A stretch of DNA of 38,650 bases, from the NCBI GenBank assembly GCA_021811935.1, contig JAKAPW010000006.1, forward strand, positions 1 to 38,650, read 5' to 3'. Below the pieces are notes generated by a model. That model made no database searches. It was given only the letters and a program-made list of their open reading frames with translations, and had not been told where the DNA came from. The stretch comes from an archaeon. Its GTDB lineage: Archaea > Thermoproteota > Nitrososphaeria > Conexivisphaerales > DTJL01. Below are positions 1 through 7,004 of the stretch, piece by piece (positions within the stretch are counted from its first letter, which is position 1; every line of letters begins with the position of its first letter). Both the position numbers and the translations under genes were made by a program.

Positions 1-41
1 AACGGCGGAGATCACAGGTTCAAATCCTGTCCGGCCCACCA
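1..41 (+). tRNA. 3' end of a tRNA (cut by window edge)
   Basis: Only the 3' half is present: the end of the anticodon loop, the anticodon stem strand GGCGG, a five-base variable loop, T arm ACAGG-TTCAAAT-CCTGT, acceptor strand CCGGCCC, discriminator A and an encoded CCA. If the anticodon arm has no intron at this end, the first visible base is position 36 and is A, so the anticodon ends in A. With a short variable loop and discriminator A this leaves Phe or Trp as the likelier identities; the GGG acceptor start implied by pairing fits archaeal tRNA-Trp slightly better. The identity is inference; the tRNA itself is clear. Confidence 0.85.
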
Positions 42-70
42 CTCCTCGGCCCGCGGTGGGCCCCTCAGTG

Positions 71-1933
71 TCAGGCCAGTATCTGGTAGATGAGTTGACC
101 ATCGCTGTCCCGGGGCGCGGGTATGCCCAACATGCCGGCTATGGTGGGAGACACATCGCGCAGCTGCGGTCGCAGCCCTGCCGCCGGACCGGTAGCTACG
201 CCGCGCCCCGAGAATATCGTGAAAGAATGGTTTTCGAAGCAATCCTGCGTCTCCGTGGGAAGGTAGGTCGTGTGGTGTCCCCCCACTTCCTGGCTTTCCA
301 CGACGGGTTCTTCCAATCTTGAAGCCTCCACTTCGTCGAACCTGAGGGAGCCTATGGAACCGTTCCAGTTGTTGTAACCCGGCTCGAAGAAGAACAACAC
401 GTCGCCGAACCTGTCTTCGCTCGCGCCCCTGCTCCACGACGATTTCCGGACGGCCAGCTTTATCACGCTGTTTCCCTTGTCCGGGTCTCCTATCGAGCGG
501 AGCACGTCTATCGCCGCTTCGACCGTGCTGTCGTAATCGCGGGGTTCCACCACTCCCCCCTTCTCCCTCCCCTTCAGGTTGACCCACAGGTGCAACGGGT
601 CATGATACGGGAAGACGACGCTACGCCCGGAGTCGAACCGCAGCAGCCCGTTCGGGAGCCTTTCGTATTTCATGAGGCCGGCCTTGGCCAATGCGGACTC
701 GATCGACACGTACATCCAACAGGGCAGCGCGGAATGGTCCGAGGTGATGACCACGGTCGTCTCCTTGTCCATCCTTTCAAGCAGCCCGCCGATCATCCCG
801 TCTACTATGGAATACGACTTCGAAAATATGGATTCGACTTCTTCCGCAGTCTTCTCATCATATGCAGGGTTGCGCCTGCTCAGGAGGGAAAGGTAGGTGT
901 GGTTTATCGCGTCTATCAGGTGGTAGTGCATTATCAGGGCGTCGTATCCCCCCTCCCCGATCAGGGTCGAGTTGGCGCCGACGAACCAGTCCGCCTGCAT
1001 CTGGGCGTGCTCCAGCACCAGATTCGGCGCCAGGTTCGAGGGCCCATAGGGCCTTCTGGGGTCGTTGGAGACATACGGGGTCTCCAGTCCCTCCACGTAA
1101 GGCCCCGCCTGGCTGCAAACCTTCTCTTCCAGGCCAGCGGGGTGGGCCCAGCCCGAAGCCCTGAACGCCTGTGTAACGTAAACCACCACGTCGTCAGGCG
1201 GCCGGAACGAGTGCAGTTTTATCCTGTAAGAAGCCTTTCTTTCTCCCTCTCCAGCGTACAGCCACGGAGACCACCCGCCCTCCGCCAAGGCGAGTTCTCT
1301 GCCCTCCCACTTCATGTCGAGCGTCGGATCGCCCTTTTCCTCGAACGAGCATGCAAGCTTCAGACCCAAGGCGTCATGGACCAGTGTGAAGGAGCCGCCA
1401 CCGCCGTTCCGGACCACTTCTATGGGGACGTGGTTGGGGCCGGTCCCCTTCAGGCGGTTGGCTATGGAATCCGGTTTCCCGACAGAATATATCATGGGCT
1501 TCGATATTCGCCAGAGGTCACCCCCCGGGGTCAGCCCGCCTATCACGAAGCCGTCTCTGACCTGGGGCGGCCAACCCACCGGGTAGTTCAGCACGGCCGG
1601 CTTCAACCCGTTCCTTTCTAAGGTGGACCAGAAGAACTCTGCCCTGCTGAACCCCGAATGCTGCGTCCTGCGGACGTACTGCCCTTCCTGTGGAAGCTCT
1701 CCTGGCAGGTGGGTGGTGAAACTCACGACCCCATGGGTGAAGGAGTCGGCACCGGTCATCAGGGTAGTCCAGTTGGTAGGCGTATCGACCGGTAACGAAG
1801 GGGTGGTGTTCAGGAAGCACCCTTCCTCGGTCGCCCGCGTTATGTTCGGCAGCATCCCGTCCTTGGAGTATTTCTTGATGAAATAGGCCATGGCCCCGTC
1901 TATGCCGATGAAGAGCAGTCTTCGACCTTTCAC
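71..1933 (-). CDS. Alkaline phosphatase superfamily hydrolase (type I phosphodiesterase/nucleotide pyrophosphatase-like)
   Basis: 620 aa, in the usual range for cytosolic AP-superfamily phosphodiesterases; no signal peptide or membrane segment is visible. The metal-site pattern of the fold is present in order: N-terminal GIDG (Asp), a nucleophile Thr in VDTPTNWTTL, an Asp/His pair near DAINHTYL, TSDHS, and a late GGHHTTYLP. Family members hydrolyse phosphodiester, phosphonate or phosphomonoester bonds using two divalent metals; the substrate cannot be told. The start is GTG at 1933, chosen because a TATA-like AGCATATTTA lies about 28 nt upstream, which fits a leaderless transcript. It is divergent from HMG-CoA synthase. 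An antisense ORF of 343 aa on the plus strand is a shadow. Confidence 0.85.
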   Translation of the reverse strand: MKGRRLLFIGIDGAMAYFIKKYSKDGMLPNITRATEEGCFLNTTPSLPVDTPTNWTTLMTGADSFTHGVVSFTTHLPGELPQEGQYVRRTQHSGFSRAEFFWSTLERNGLKPAVLNYPVGWPPQVRDGFVIGGLTPGGDLWRISKPMIYSVGKPDSIANRLKGTGPNHVPIEVVRNGGGGSFTLVHDALGLKLACSFEEKGDPTLDMKWEGRELALAEGGWSPWLYAGEGERKASYRIKLHSFRPPDDVVVYVTQAFRASGWAHPAGLEEKVCSQAGPYVEGLETPYVSNDPRRPYGPSNLAPNLVLEHAQMQADWFVGANSTLIGEGGYDALIMHYHLIDAINHTYLSLLSRRNPAYDEKTAEEVESIFSKSYSIVDGMIGGLLERMDKETTVVITSDHSALPCWMYVSIESALAKAGLMKYERLPNGLLRFDSGRSVVFPYHDPLHLWVNLKGREKGGVVEPRDYDSTVEAAIDVLRSIGDPDKGNSVIKLAVRKSSWSRGASEDRFGDVLFFFEPGYNNWNGSIGSLRFDEVEASRLEEPVVESQEVGGHHTTYLPTETQDCFENHSFTIFSGRGVATGPAAGLRPQLRDVSPTIAGMLGIPAPRDSDGQLIYQILA

Positions 1934-1958
1934 AATCCAGCATGGTCAGACACCTTCC

Positions 1959-2027
1959 TCTAAATATGCTTCGAGCAGCATACGCCAGTTACCACATGGC
2001 ACGTCAGACAATAGTAGTCTTTTTATG
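1959..2027. promoter_or_regulatory. Divergent archaeal promoters for the phosphodiesterase and HMG-CoA synthase
   Basis: Two TATA-like boxes point away from each other. On the minus strand AGCATATTTA (about 1961-1970) is 28 nt before the GTG at 1933; on the plus strand CTTTTTATG (2019-2027) is about 26-33 nt before the ATG at 2053. Both spacings match leaderless archaeal transcription, with the mRNA beginning at or near the start codon. Confidence 0.65.
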
Positions 2028-2052
2028 GAAACCTGCGGGAGGTCGTACCACA

Positions 2053-3435
2053 ATGACTTCTGTGGGAATCGACGCGATGTACATTCACACGCCGGAGTTG
2101 TACGTGGACACAACGGAGCTCGCGACCGCCCGCGGAGAGGACCCGAAGCATTTCACGGATGGGATAGGCATAACCAAGTTCGCCATCCCGCCAGCCAACG
2201 AGGACCAGGCCAGCATGGCAGCCACAGCGGCTTACAGGCTGCTCGAAACGTACAACATACCCCCGGAGGAGATATTCAGGATAGACACCCCCACGGAAAG
2301 CGGTCTGGACGCCTCAAGAGCCCTGGTGTCGGATGTCGTCGGGATGCTGGAACAGGTGTATGGAAAAGGCAGCCTTTCCCACGTGCTGGGATACGAGCAG
2401 AAGTTCGCCTGTGTCAGCGGGATGGAACGCTTCCTTGACTCTTCGGCCTGGTTCGCCGCGGGCTGGAACCCGAGAAGATATGCCCTTGTGCTTGTCACCG
2501 ACATAGCAAAATATGAGTTGAAGAGCAAGGAGGAGCCGACCCAGGGAGCGGCCGCGGCGGCGCTTCTTATTGGGGAAGATCCGAGGCTGGTCAAGGTCAT
2601 ACCCAAGGCCGTCGGGTCGGGCCTCAGGTATGAACAGGGAGATTTCAAGAAGCCCGGCGGAAGGACCATAGCCCTGGTGGACACGATAGGGAAGGGCAGG
2701 TCCTACGCCGCATACCTGAGCGAGATGAAACAGGCATGGTTGAACTTCTCGTCCGCGGTGAGGTCGCTCGGCCTGTTGCAGCTCGGCCGTGACGAATCTC
2801 TTGTCGACAAGATAGACAAGGCCGGCTTCCACAACCCTCACAAGAAGATGGTGCTGTCCGCCTTCGCTTCTCTCTTGATTCATGAATGGAGGACGCTGCC
2901 CAAGTGGTCCAGGATAGCGGACGCCATAGGGCAGGAGCCCAACAGGTCGGGGACGGACGACGTCGAATACTACATGAGCAAGGAGTATAACGACTACAGG
3001 AGGAAGTTCATGGCCCTCCCGGAGATATCAGAATACTTCGACAAGAAAATCAACAGCTCTCTGGTGGCCCCAGAAATAGTGGGCAACTGCTATGCCGCAT
3101 CCGTCTTCGTCGGATTCGACAGCATATTCGAGAACGATCGGGACGACCTCGCAGAGAAGGTAATCACGCTCTGCGGCTACGGCAGCGGCAGCCACGCGCT
3201 GATACAGGCCACCAGGGTCTCCGAGACCTACAGGGAGGTCAAGTCCAAGCTGGACCTCATGAACAGGCTAGCGCGGAGGAGAAAGGTCTCTATAGAGGAG
3301 TATGAGACGCTGCATTCTGGCACGCCGTCTCCCGATGGCCAGCCGGTCCTCTCCACCCCCAGATTCACCCTTTCAAAGGTGGGCAGGCAGGACACGCCCG
3401 AGGAAGGGAACAGGGAATACGCGTTCATGAAGTGA
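2053..3435 (+). CDS. mvaS: Hydroxymethylglutaryl-CoA synthase
   Basis: Condenses acetyl-CoA with acetoacetyl-CoA to HMG-CoA, the second step of the mevalonate route to archaeal lipids. 460 aa when started at the internal ATG (MTSVGIDAMYIHTP), which fits the family N-terminus and lies 26-33 nt after a TATA box; the 37 extra codons of the track ORF are not credible. The catalytic Glu (TESGLD, residue 82), Cys (FACVSG, residue 120) and His (FHNPHKK, residue 260) are all visible, and GYGSGSHA near residue 375 matches the C-terminal CoA-site loop. The length matches the longer HMGS class rather than the roughly 350-aa euryarchaeal form. The acetoacetyl-CoA thiolase and DUF35 partner that often sit beside archaeal HMGS are absent here. 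Confidence 0.92.
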   Translation: MTSVGIDAMYIHTPELYVDTTELATARGEDPKHFTDGIGITKFAIPPANEDQASMAATAAYRLLETYNIPPEEIFRIDTPTESGLDASRALVSDVVGMLEQVYGKGSLSHVLGYEQKFACVSGMERFLDSSAWFAAGWNPRRYALVLVTDIAKYELKSKEEPTQGAAAAALLIGEDPRLVKVIPKAVGSGLRYEQGDFKKPGGRTIALVDTIGKGRSYAAYLSEMKQAWLNFSSAVRSLGLLQLGRDESLVDKIDKAGFHNPHKKMVLSAFASLLIHEWRTLPKWSRIADAIGQEPNRSGTDDVEYYMSKEYNDYRRKFMALPEISEYFDKKINSSLVAPEIVGNCYAASVFVGFDSIFENDRDDLAEKVITLCGYGSGSHALIQATRVSETYREVKSKLDLMNRLARRRKVSIEEYETLHSGTPSPDGQPVLSTPRFTLSKVGRQDTPEEGNREYAFMK

Positions 3436-3494
3436 AGCGAAGCGGCATCGCCCCTGGACGACATATGTGCGCGCGGGGCCGTCGGCCTTGACAT

Positions 3495-4010
3495 TCACCT
3501 TACGACAAGGACGGAACAATGAGCGTGGGTCACCACGCCGCCCGACACGCTTCCCAGCAGGAGCTTCTTGAATCCTGCCAGTCCCCTGGTCCCGACGACC
3601 ACCAGGTCGGCCTTCTCCTCCTCTGCCAGTCGGGTTATCATCTCGACCACCGAGACAGAACCGTCGGCGAACCTGCCGACGACATCGACGCCCTCGGCCT
3701 TGGCCTTGCTCGCCACCCTGTCCACCAGCTTCTTGGCTCGTGTACGCGAGTTCTTGTAGTACTGTTCGGTCACCACCGCGCTCTGAGGGGTCGCGCTCTC
3801 CGACGCGAGCATGAGCCCCCCGGGGGGCGGCACTATGTTGACCACGACCAGCTTGGCTTGGTATCGCTTGGCGATTTCGATCGCCGTGTCGGTTGCCCTC
3901 TCGGCATTCTCCGAGCCATCCGTCGCGACCAGCACCTTCCTGAACCCCACCAATTCGACAGGCAAAGTCAGGTAGGTTGCCAGGGTTCCTCCTTTTAACG
4001 ATGCCGTCAT
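3495..4010 (-). CDS. Universal stress protein (UspA family)
   Basis: 171 aa single-domain USP. After a 23-residue leader the core begins with FRKVLVATDGSENA and ends with the ATP-binding signature GTRGLAGFKKLLLGSVSGGVV and a CSVLVVR strand, so it is of the nucleotide-binding type. The ATG at 4010 overlaps the stop of the upstream nuclease gene (ATGA), which supports this start through translational coupling, although an internal start nearer FRKVL is possible. Family role: ATP-binding stress or signalling protein; the specific target is unknown. It ends convergently 59 nt from mvaS. Confidence 0.9.
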   Translation of the reverse strand: MTASLKGGTLATYLTLPVELVGFRKVLVATDGSENAERATDTAIEIAKRYQAKLVVVNIVPPPGGLMLASESATPQSAVVTEQYYKNSRTRAKKLVDRVASKAKAEGVDVVGRFADGSVSVVEMITRLAEEEKADLVVVGTRGLAGFKKLLLGSVSGGVVTHAHCSVLVVR

Positions 4011-4426
4011 CGTTCTGACAGGAGCTCCCAGCTGACCAGCTTCGCCCTGACCGCGTCCCTGACCTGCCTTTCCCTGTGCGTGAAACCGGACGAGCCCGTC
4101 TTGACCTCGATGAACACCACCCCCTTCAGCCGGCCCTCGTCCAGCCCGTCGAAGACCACCAGGTCCACCGGGCTTCCCAGGAACCTGGCGTCCTTCGGGT
4201 TGTATTTCGACAGGAAGTTGGGGAGCAGTGGAGCGAGCTGTTCAGCGACCCTGCCGGTGACGGACGACCTGCTCCTGCCGATCGCATCTTCTCTTATCTC
4301 GGCCTCCTTATCCAGAATCCAGCTTCTGAACTTGGCCTTGAAATACACCAACCCGAACGCCAGCCCCAGCGCCGCCCCTCCCATCACGGCCAGAAGCGCC
4401 ACGGCATAGTCCGCGAGCGACATCAT
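4007..4426 (-). CDS. Membrane-anchored PD-(D/E)XK nuclease, Holliday-junction-resolvase-related
   Basis: 139 aa. Residues about 6-30 form one hydrophobic helix (ALLAVMGGAALGLAFGLVYF), followed by a charged helix and then a restriction-endonuclease-like core: PVDLVVFDG supplies the Asp and VFIEVKTG the ExK pair. This matches the family annotated as archaeal Holliday-junction-resolvase-related endonuclease (Endonuc_Holl). The anchor suggests action at the membrane rather than a classic Hjc resolvase. Two start codons (ATG ATG) lie side by side; a TATA-like AATAAATATGG sits 19-27 nt upstream. Coupled to the UspA gene by a 4-nt overlap. Substrate is not known. Confidence 0.75.
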   Translation of the reverse strand: MMSLADYAVALLAVMGGAALGLAFGLVYFKAKFRSWILDKEAEIREDAIGRSRSSVTGRVAEQLAPLLPNFLSKYNPKDARFLGSPVDLVVFDGLDEGRLKGVVFIEVKTGSSGFTHRERQVRDAVRAKLVSWELLSER

Positions 4427-4444
4427 GGCAGCCAGCCGGCAACC

Positions 4445-4567
4445 ATATTTATTGTGCCCGAGTCAGGCCGCGGTCCCGGAACGGCGCGCGCCGCCCCATG
4501 CCCCGGATTTGGGATGCGGACGGGATCGCCCCGCCCGTGAGACCAGGAAGAAACAGTATTATAAAAG
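4445..4567. promoter_or_regulatory. Divergent promoters between the nuclease and the thyX pair
   Basis: Minus strand: AATAAATAT (4445-4453) for the nuclease operon. Plus strand: TTATAAAAG (about 4559-4567) ends 22 nt before the ATG at 4590, giving a near-leaderless mRNA. Between them is a GC-rich spacer with no ORF. Confidence 0.6.
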
Positions 4568-4589
4568 GCAGAATCCTAGTACTCAGACT

Positions 4590-5021
4590 ATGAAGGCAAG
4601 CATAATCTGGCACACTCCGGAGCCGGAGAAGACGATAGCCACTGCGATGAGGCGTTGCTACAGCACCAAGCCGCTCCAGGAGATACAGGCAGAGCTGGAC
4701 GAAAAAGGGGAAGATTACTGGAGGCACCTGATAGGCCTGGCCCTGCGCGACAAATCCTTCGACGTGATAGAGCACTTCTGCCTTGAGGTGTTGCTGGAGG
4801 GGTTGAAAGAGGGCGAAGTCGGGAACATCACCATGGTCTATCCTTTCGCCCACTTCCTTTCGCTGGGTGGAGACTCCTGGCTCCTTTCGGTCAACGCCAG
4901 GACGTTGCTGGAGATGTGGCATTCTTCAGAACACAAACACCTTGTCCATACCATAACGGACGCCATGAAGGAGAAGGGAATAGGCGCCATATATTCGTCC
5001 GTCGCGTTCGGGGGGTCCTGA
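4590..5021 (+). CDS. ThyX-like protein lacking the catalytic RHR motif (thyX subunit A candidate)
   Basis: 143 aa from ATG 4590, chosen over the longer track ORF because of the TATA box and the family-like N-terminus (MKASIIWHTPEPEKTIATAMRRCYS). Flavin-dependent thymidylate synthase features seen: the N-terminal HTP-PEK-ARxCYS segment, an IEH at residues 60-62 (equivalent of the FEH/LEH of ThyX), and WLLSVNARTL with NAR at 102-104, the loop that in ThyX contacts FAD/nucleotide. Missing: the THQLVRHR...SxR signature and the AQWEIRE helix. It is followed one nucleotide later by a second ThyX-like gene that has exactly those missing parts. Likely a non-catalytic half of a hetero-oligomeric ThyX; a decayed paralogue is the alternative. 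Confidence 0.75.
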   Translation: MKASIIWHTPEPEKTIATAMRRCYSTKPLQEIQAELDEKGEDYWRHLIGLALRDKSFDVIEHFCLEVLLEGLKEGEVGNITMVYPFAHFLSLGGDSWLLSVNARTLLEMWHSSEHKHLVHTITDAMKEKGIGAIYSSVAFGGS

Positions 5022-5022
5022 A

Positions 5023-5544
5023 TTGCAGCTGGTGCTCCTGTGGCACACCGACCACGAAGCCATAAAGAAGGTGCTGGAATCGAAGGGGGTCCACCCCCAC
5101 AAGGAAGCCCTCCTGCGCCACATGGTATACATGTTCAGCATAGAGGACATCAGCAGGGTCACGACGCACCAGCTGATAAGGCACCGCGTGGCTTCCTATG
5201 ACCAAGAGTCGCAACGCTTCTCATCGGCTTCCAGGGAGTCCTTCGTCATCCCCCCATCGATAGCGGAGAGGCCGGAGGCGGTCAAACTCTACGATGAGGC
5301 GCTCCAGGTAGCCGCCAAGACCTTCGAAGCCATGATTGCGCTCGGCGTGCCCAAGGAAGACGCGCGCTACGTGATGCCCCACGCCATAAAGACCAAGCTC
5401 GTCATGACGCTCTCCGGATGGAGCCTCAAACACATAGCCGAACTCAGGACGGCCCCCGAAGCGCAGTGGGAGATCAGGGAGCTCGTGTCGAAGATGTACC
5501 AGATGGCGGCCGACGCCACCCCCGACCTGCTGCAGCAGGACTAG
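5023..5544 (+). CDS. thyX: Flavin-dependent thymidylate synthase, motif-bearing subunit
   Basis: Makes dTMP from dUMP using FAD and methylene-tetrahydrofolate. 173 aa, shorter than the usual 210-250. The ThyX signature is intact: THQLIRHRVASYDQESQR (RHR at 53-55, Ser63), as are the EDARYVMP Arg and LRTAPEAQWEIRE. Odd points: the N-terminal HTPxPEK...CYS segment is replaced by a short divergent stretch, and the NARxL loop reads SGWSLKHI. Those two elements are present in the gene just upstream. Start is TTG, one nucleotide after the upstream stop and after a G-rich GGGGGTCC, so translation is probably coupled. Its 3' end overlaps the convergent gene by 4 nt. Confidence 0.88.
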   Translation: MQLVLLWHTDHEAIKKVLESKGVHPHKEALLRHMVYMFSIEDISRVTTHQLIRHRVASYDQESQRFSSASRESFVIPPSIAERPEAVKLYDEALQVAAKTFEAMIALGVPKEDARYVMPHAIKTKLVMTLSGWSLKHIAELRTAPEAQWEIRELVSKMYQMAADATPDLLQQD

Positions 5545-5876
5545 GCAGGAAGGTAAGGCTCCCCCTCGTATTTTCGCAGCCCCAACCCCTCAAGCTTCTT
5601 GGTCACATCGTCAACGGCCCTGGGGTGCAGGAACTGGGACATCGCCTTGGCGTTTCCCCCGGCGTCGCACAGCACCACGACCACGGACGGCGGGCGCAGG
5701 CTCACCACAGCGTACATGTTCTCCTCTCCCACGGGCTCGAACGAATCGCTTTCATGCCTGAGGAAGACGGCGCTCTTGGCGTATCCCGTCACGCTCCCCA
5801 GCAGCTGGGCCGACCTCTCCGTCCTCTCCTGCCCTATCTTGGAGGCTTCGAAATACTGCACGCCGCATCTTGGCAT
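5541..5876 (-). CDS. Conserved-looking small protein of unknown function
   Basis: 111 aa as drawn. No family recognised. The sequence is soluble, mixed alpha/beta in character, with two hydrophobic strands in the middle (MYAVVSLRPPSVVVVLCDAGG) and a charged C-terminal helix. A TATA-like CAAAAATATGG at about 5884-5894 is too near to the ATG at 5876 for that start; a GTG at 5861 would be at leaderless distance and would give 106 aa starting VQYFEASKIG. Codon usage and the tight 3' overlap with thyX argue for a real gene. Confidence 0.55.
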   Translation of the reverse strand: MPRCGVQYFEASKIGQERTERSAQLLGSVTGYAKSAVFLRHESDSFEPVGEENMYAVVSLRPPSVVVVLCDAGGNAKAMSQFLHPRAVDDVTKKLEGLGLRKYEGEPYLPA

Positions 5877-5920
5877 TTCAGGGCCATATTTTTGATTGTC
5901 GTGAAAGCGTGGTCATGGGA

Positions 5921-5992
5921 GGCCGCCAAAGGGAATCGAACCCTTGCCCAGGACTCCACAGGCCCCGATACTACCACTATACGATGGCGGCC
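5921..5992 (-). tRNA. trnH: tRNA-His (GTG)
   Basis: Reads on the minus strand: acceptor GCCGCCA/TGGCGGC, D arm, anticodon arm GGGGC-CTGTGGA-GTCCT with anticodon GTG, T arm AAGGG-TTCGATT-CCCTT. An encoded extra G precedes position 1 and the discriminator is C, the G-1:C73 pair that marks tRNA-His. CCA is not encoded. No intron. TATA-like stretches (AGTTAAGG, GTTTTAGTATGG) lie 18-42 nt upstream. Confidence 0.95.
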
Positions 5993-6092
5993 ACTTCGCT
6001 GCCTCCCGCCTTAACTGGGGCCATACTAAAACTGTTATGGGGACGCCGCGGAACCGAGCAGGATAATAGATTGTTCATGATGGAGGCTCCCG

Positions 6093-6314
6093 ATGGCAGA
6101 CGGGTGCAAGCTGTGCCACAGGGCGGCCGTTTCGGACGGTTACTGCAGCTATCATGGTTCGGCGGTGCAAAAGGTCAAAGAGAGCTTTGCCGCGTGGAGC
6201 CAGGCCTACGGAGGCCTGGGATGGGAAGACTACCTGGACAGGTTGACCAAGACCGACGGAACGGGGAAATGGGTCCTTGAAGTGATCAGGGACATGAAAT
6301 CGGCGGGAGCCTAA
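6093..6314 (+). CDS. Small zinc-finger-like archaeal protein
   Basis: 73 aa. The N-terminus has CKLC...GYCSYH, a plausible zinc knuckle, and the rest is one amphipathic region (GLGWEDYLDRLTKTDGTGKWVLEVIRDM). I recognise it only as a type of short conserved hypothetical seen in archaea; no function known to me. A GGAGG Shine-Dalgarno-like element lies 7 nt before the ATG and a TATA-like GATAATAGA about 25 nt before it. Its stop overlaps the convergent tfs gene by 4 nt. Confidence 0.7.
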   Translation: MADGCKLCHRAAVSDGYCSYHGSAVQKVKESFAAWSQAYGGLGWEDYLDRLTKTDGTGKWVLEVIRDMKSAGA

Positions 6315-6652
6315 GCGTACTGCCTCCAGGTGTGGTCGCACTTGGTGCACCTGTAAAATTGAGTGGGCGGCTCGTCGCCGCTCCGGGTCTGAACGAACCA
6401 CCACTGGGCTTCCATGTTGTGGCATTTCGGGCATTCGACGGTGGTGACGGGCATGGCCTTGAGCGCGTCCGCTTCTTCTCCTACCACCTTGATGGAAGTG
6501 CCCCCTTCCATCTCCTCTGAAACAGAGACCCTGTTACCCGCCGCCTGAGAGGTGTAATCACACCGCAAGCACGCAAGGGCGACGGTCACGGATTCCTCTT
6601 CCTTCAGCTGCTTCGGCTTCAGGCGGGACCCGCATTTAGGGCAAAAGTCCAT
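6311..6652 (-). CDS. tfs: Transcription factor S (TFIIS/Rpb9-like RNA cleavage factor)
   Basis: 113 aa, normal TFS length. N-terminal zinc ribbon FCPKCGSRLKP...LACLRCDY and C-terminal ribbon VECPKCHNMEAQWWFVQTR...YRCTKCDHTWR. The acidic hairpin RSGDEPPTQ carries the DE dipeptide that enters the polymerase active site and triggers cleavage of backtracked RNA, so it is an active cleavage factor rather than a decoy paralogue. Three bases separate it from rpo11 upstream on the same strand. Confidence 0.95.
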   Translation of the reverse strand: MDFCPKCGSRLKPKQLKEEESVTVALACLRCDYTSQAAGNRVSVSEEMEGGTSIKVVGEEADALKAMPVTTVECPKCHNMEAQWWFVQTRSGDEPPTQFYRCTKCDHTWRQYA

Positions 6653-6655
6653 ATC

Positions 6656-6946
6656 TCAACCACCGACGTTCTCTTGAAGCGTCTTGACCACGGAGTCTTC
6701 GAGCTCCTTGGCCTTGGCCAACGCCTTGTCGCAGGCCGCCTGGAAGGCCTTCCTGGGCTTCCCCTCCTTGACTATCAGGCTCATCGTCTGCCTGTTGAGC
6801 AGGGGATGAGGCTTGTTCGTGGCCGCGAACTCCACGCGTTCATCTGCAAGGAGCTCTTGCTGTATTATCTGTAGGACGGACTGGTCAGCATCGAGAATTT
6901 CGAGATCCAAACGCTTCTGGTCTTCCCTGACGACCTTTACTTCCAT
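6656..6946 (-). CDS. rpo11: RNA polymerase subunit Rpo11 (RpoL)
   Basis: 96 aa from the ATG at 6946 (MEVKVVREDQKRLDLEILD), equal to the family length; the track ORF extends 26 codons upstream but those residues are not family-like, and a TATA-like CACTTAAACG (6976-6985) lies 30-39 nt before this ATG. Conserved HPLLNRQTMSLIVKEGKP segment present. Forms the alpha-like heterodimer with Rpo3 at the base of the archaeal RNA polymerase. Confidence 0.93.
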   Translation of the reverse strand: MEVKVVREDQKRLDLEILDADQSVLQIIQQELLADERVEFAATNKPHPLLNRQTMSLIVKEGKPRKAFQAACDKALAKAKELEDSVVKTLQENVGG

Positions 6947-7004
6947 ACCTTCCGACAGCGACACTCGGCGGTGCACGTTTAAGTGTTTCTGAATCTGTTG
7001 AGCT

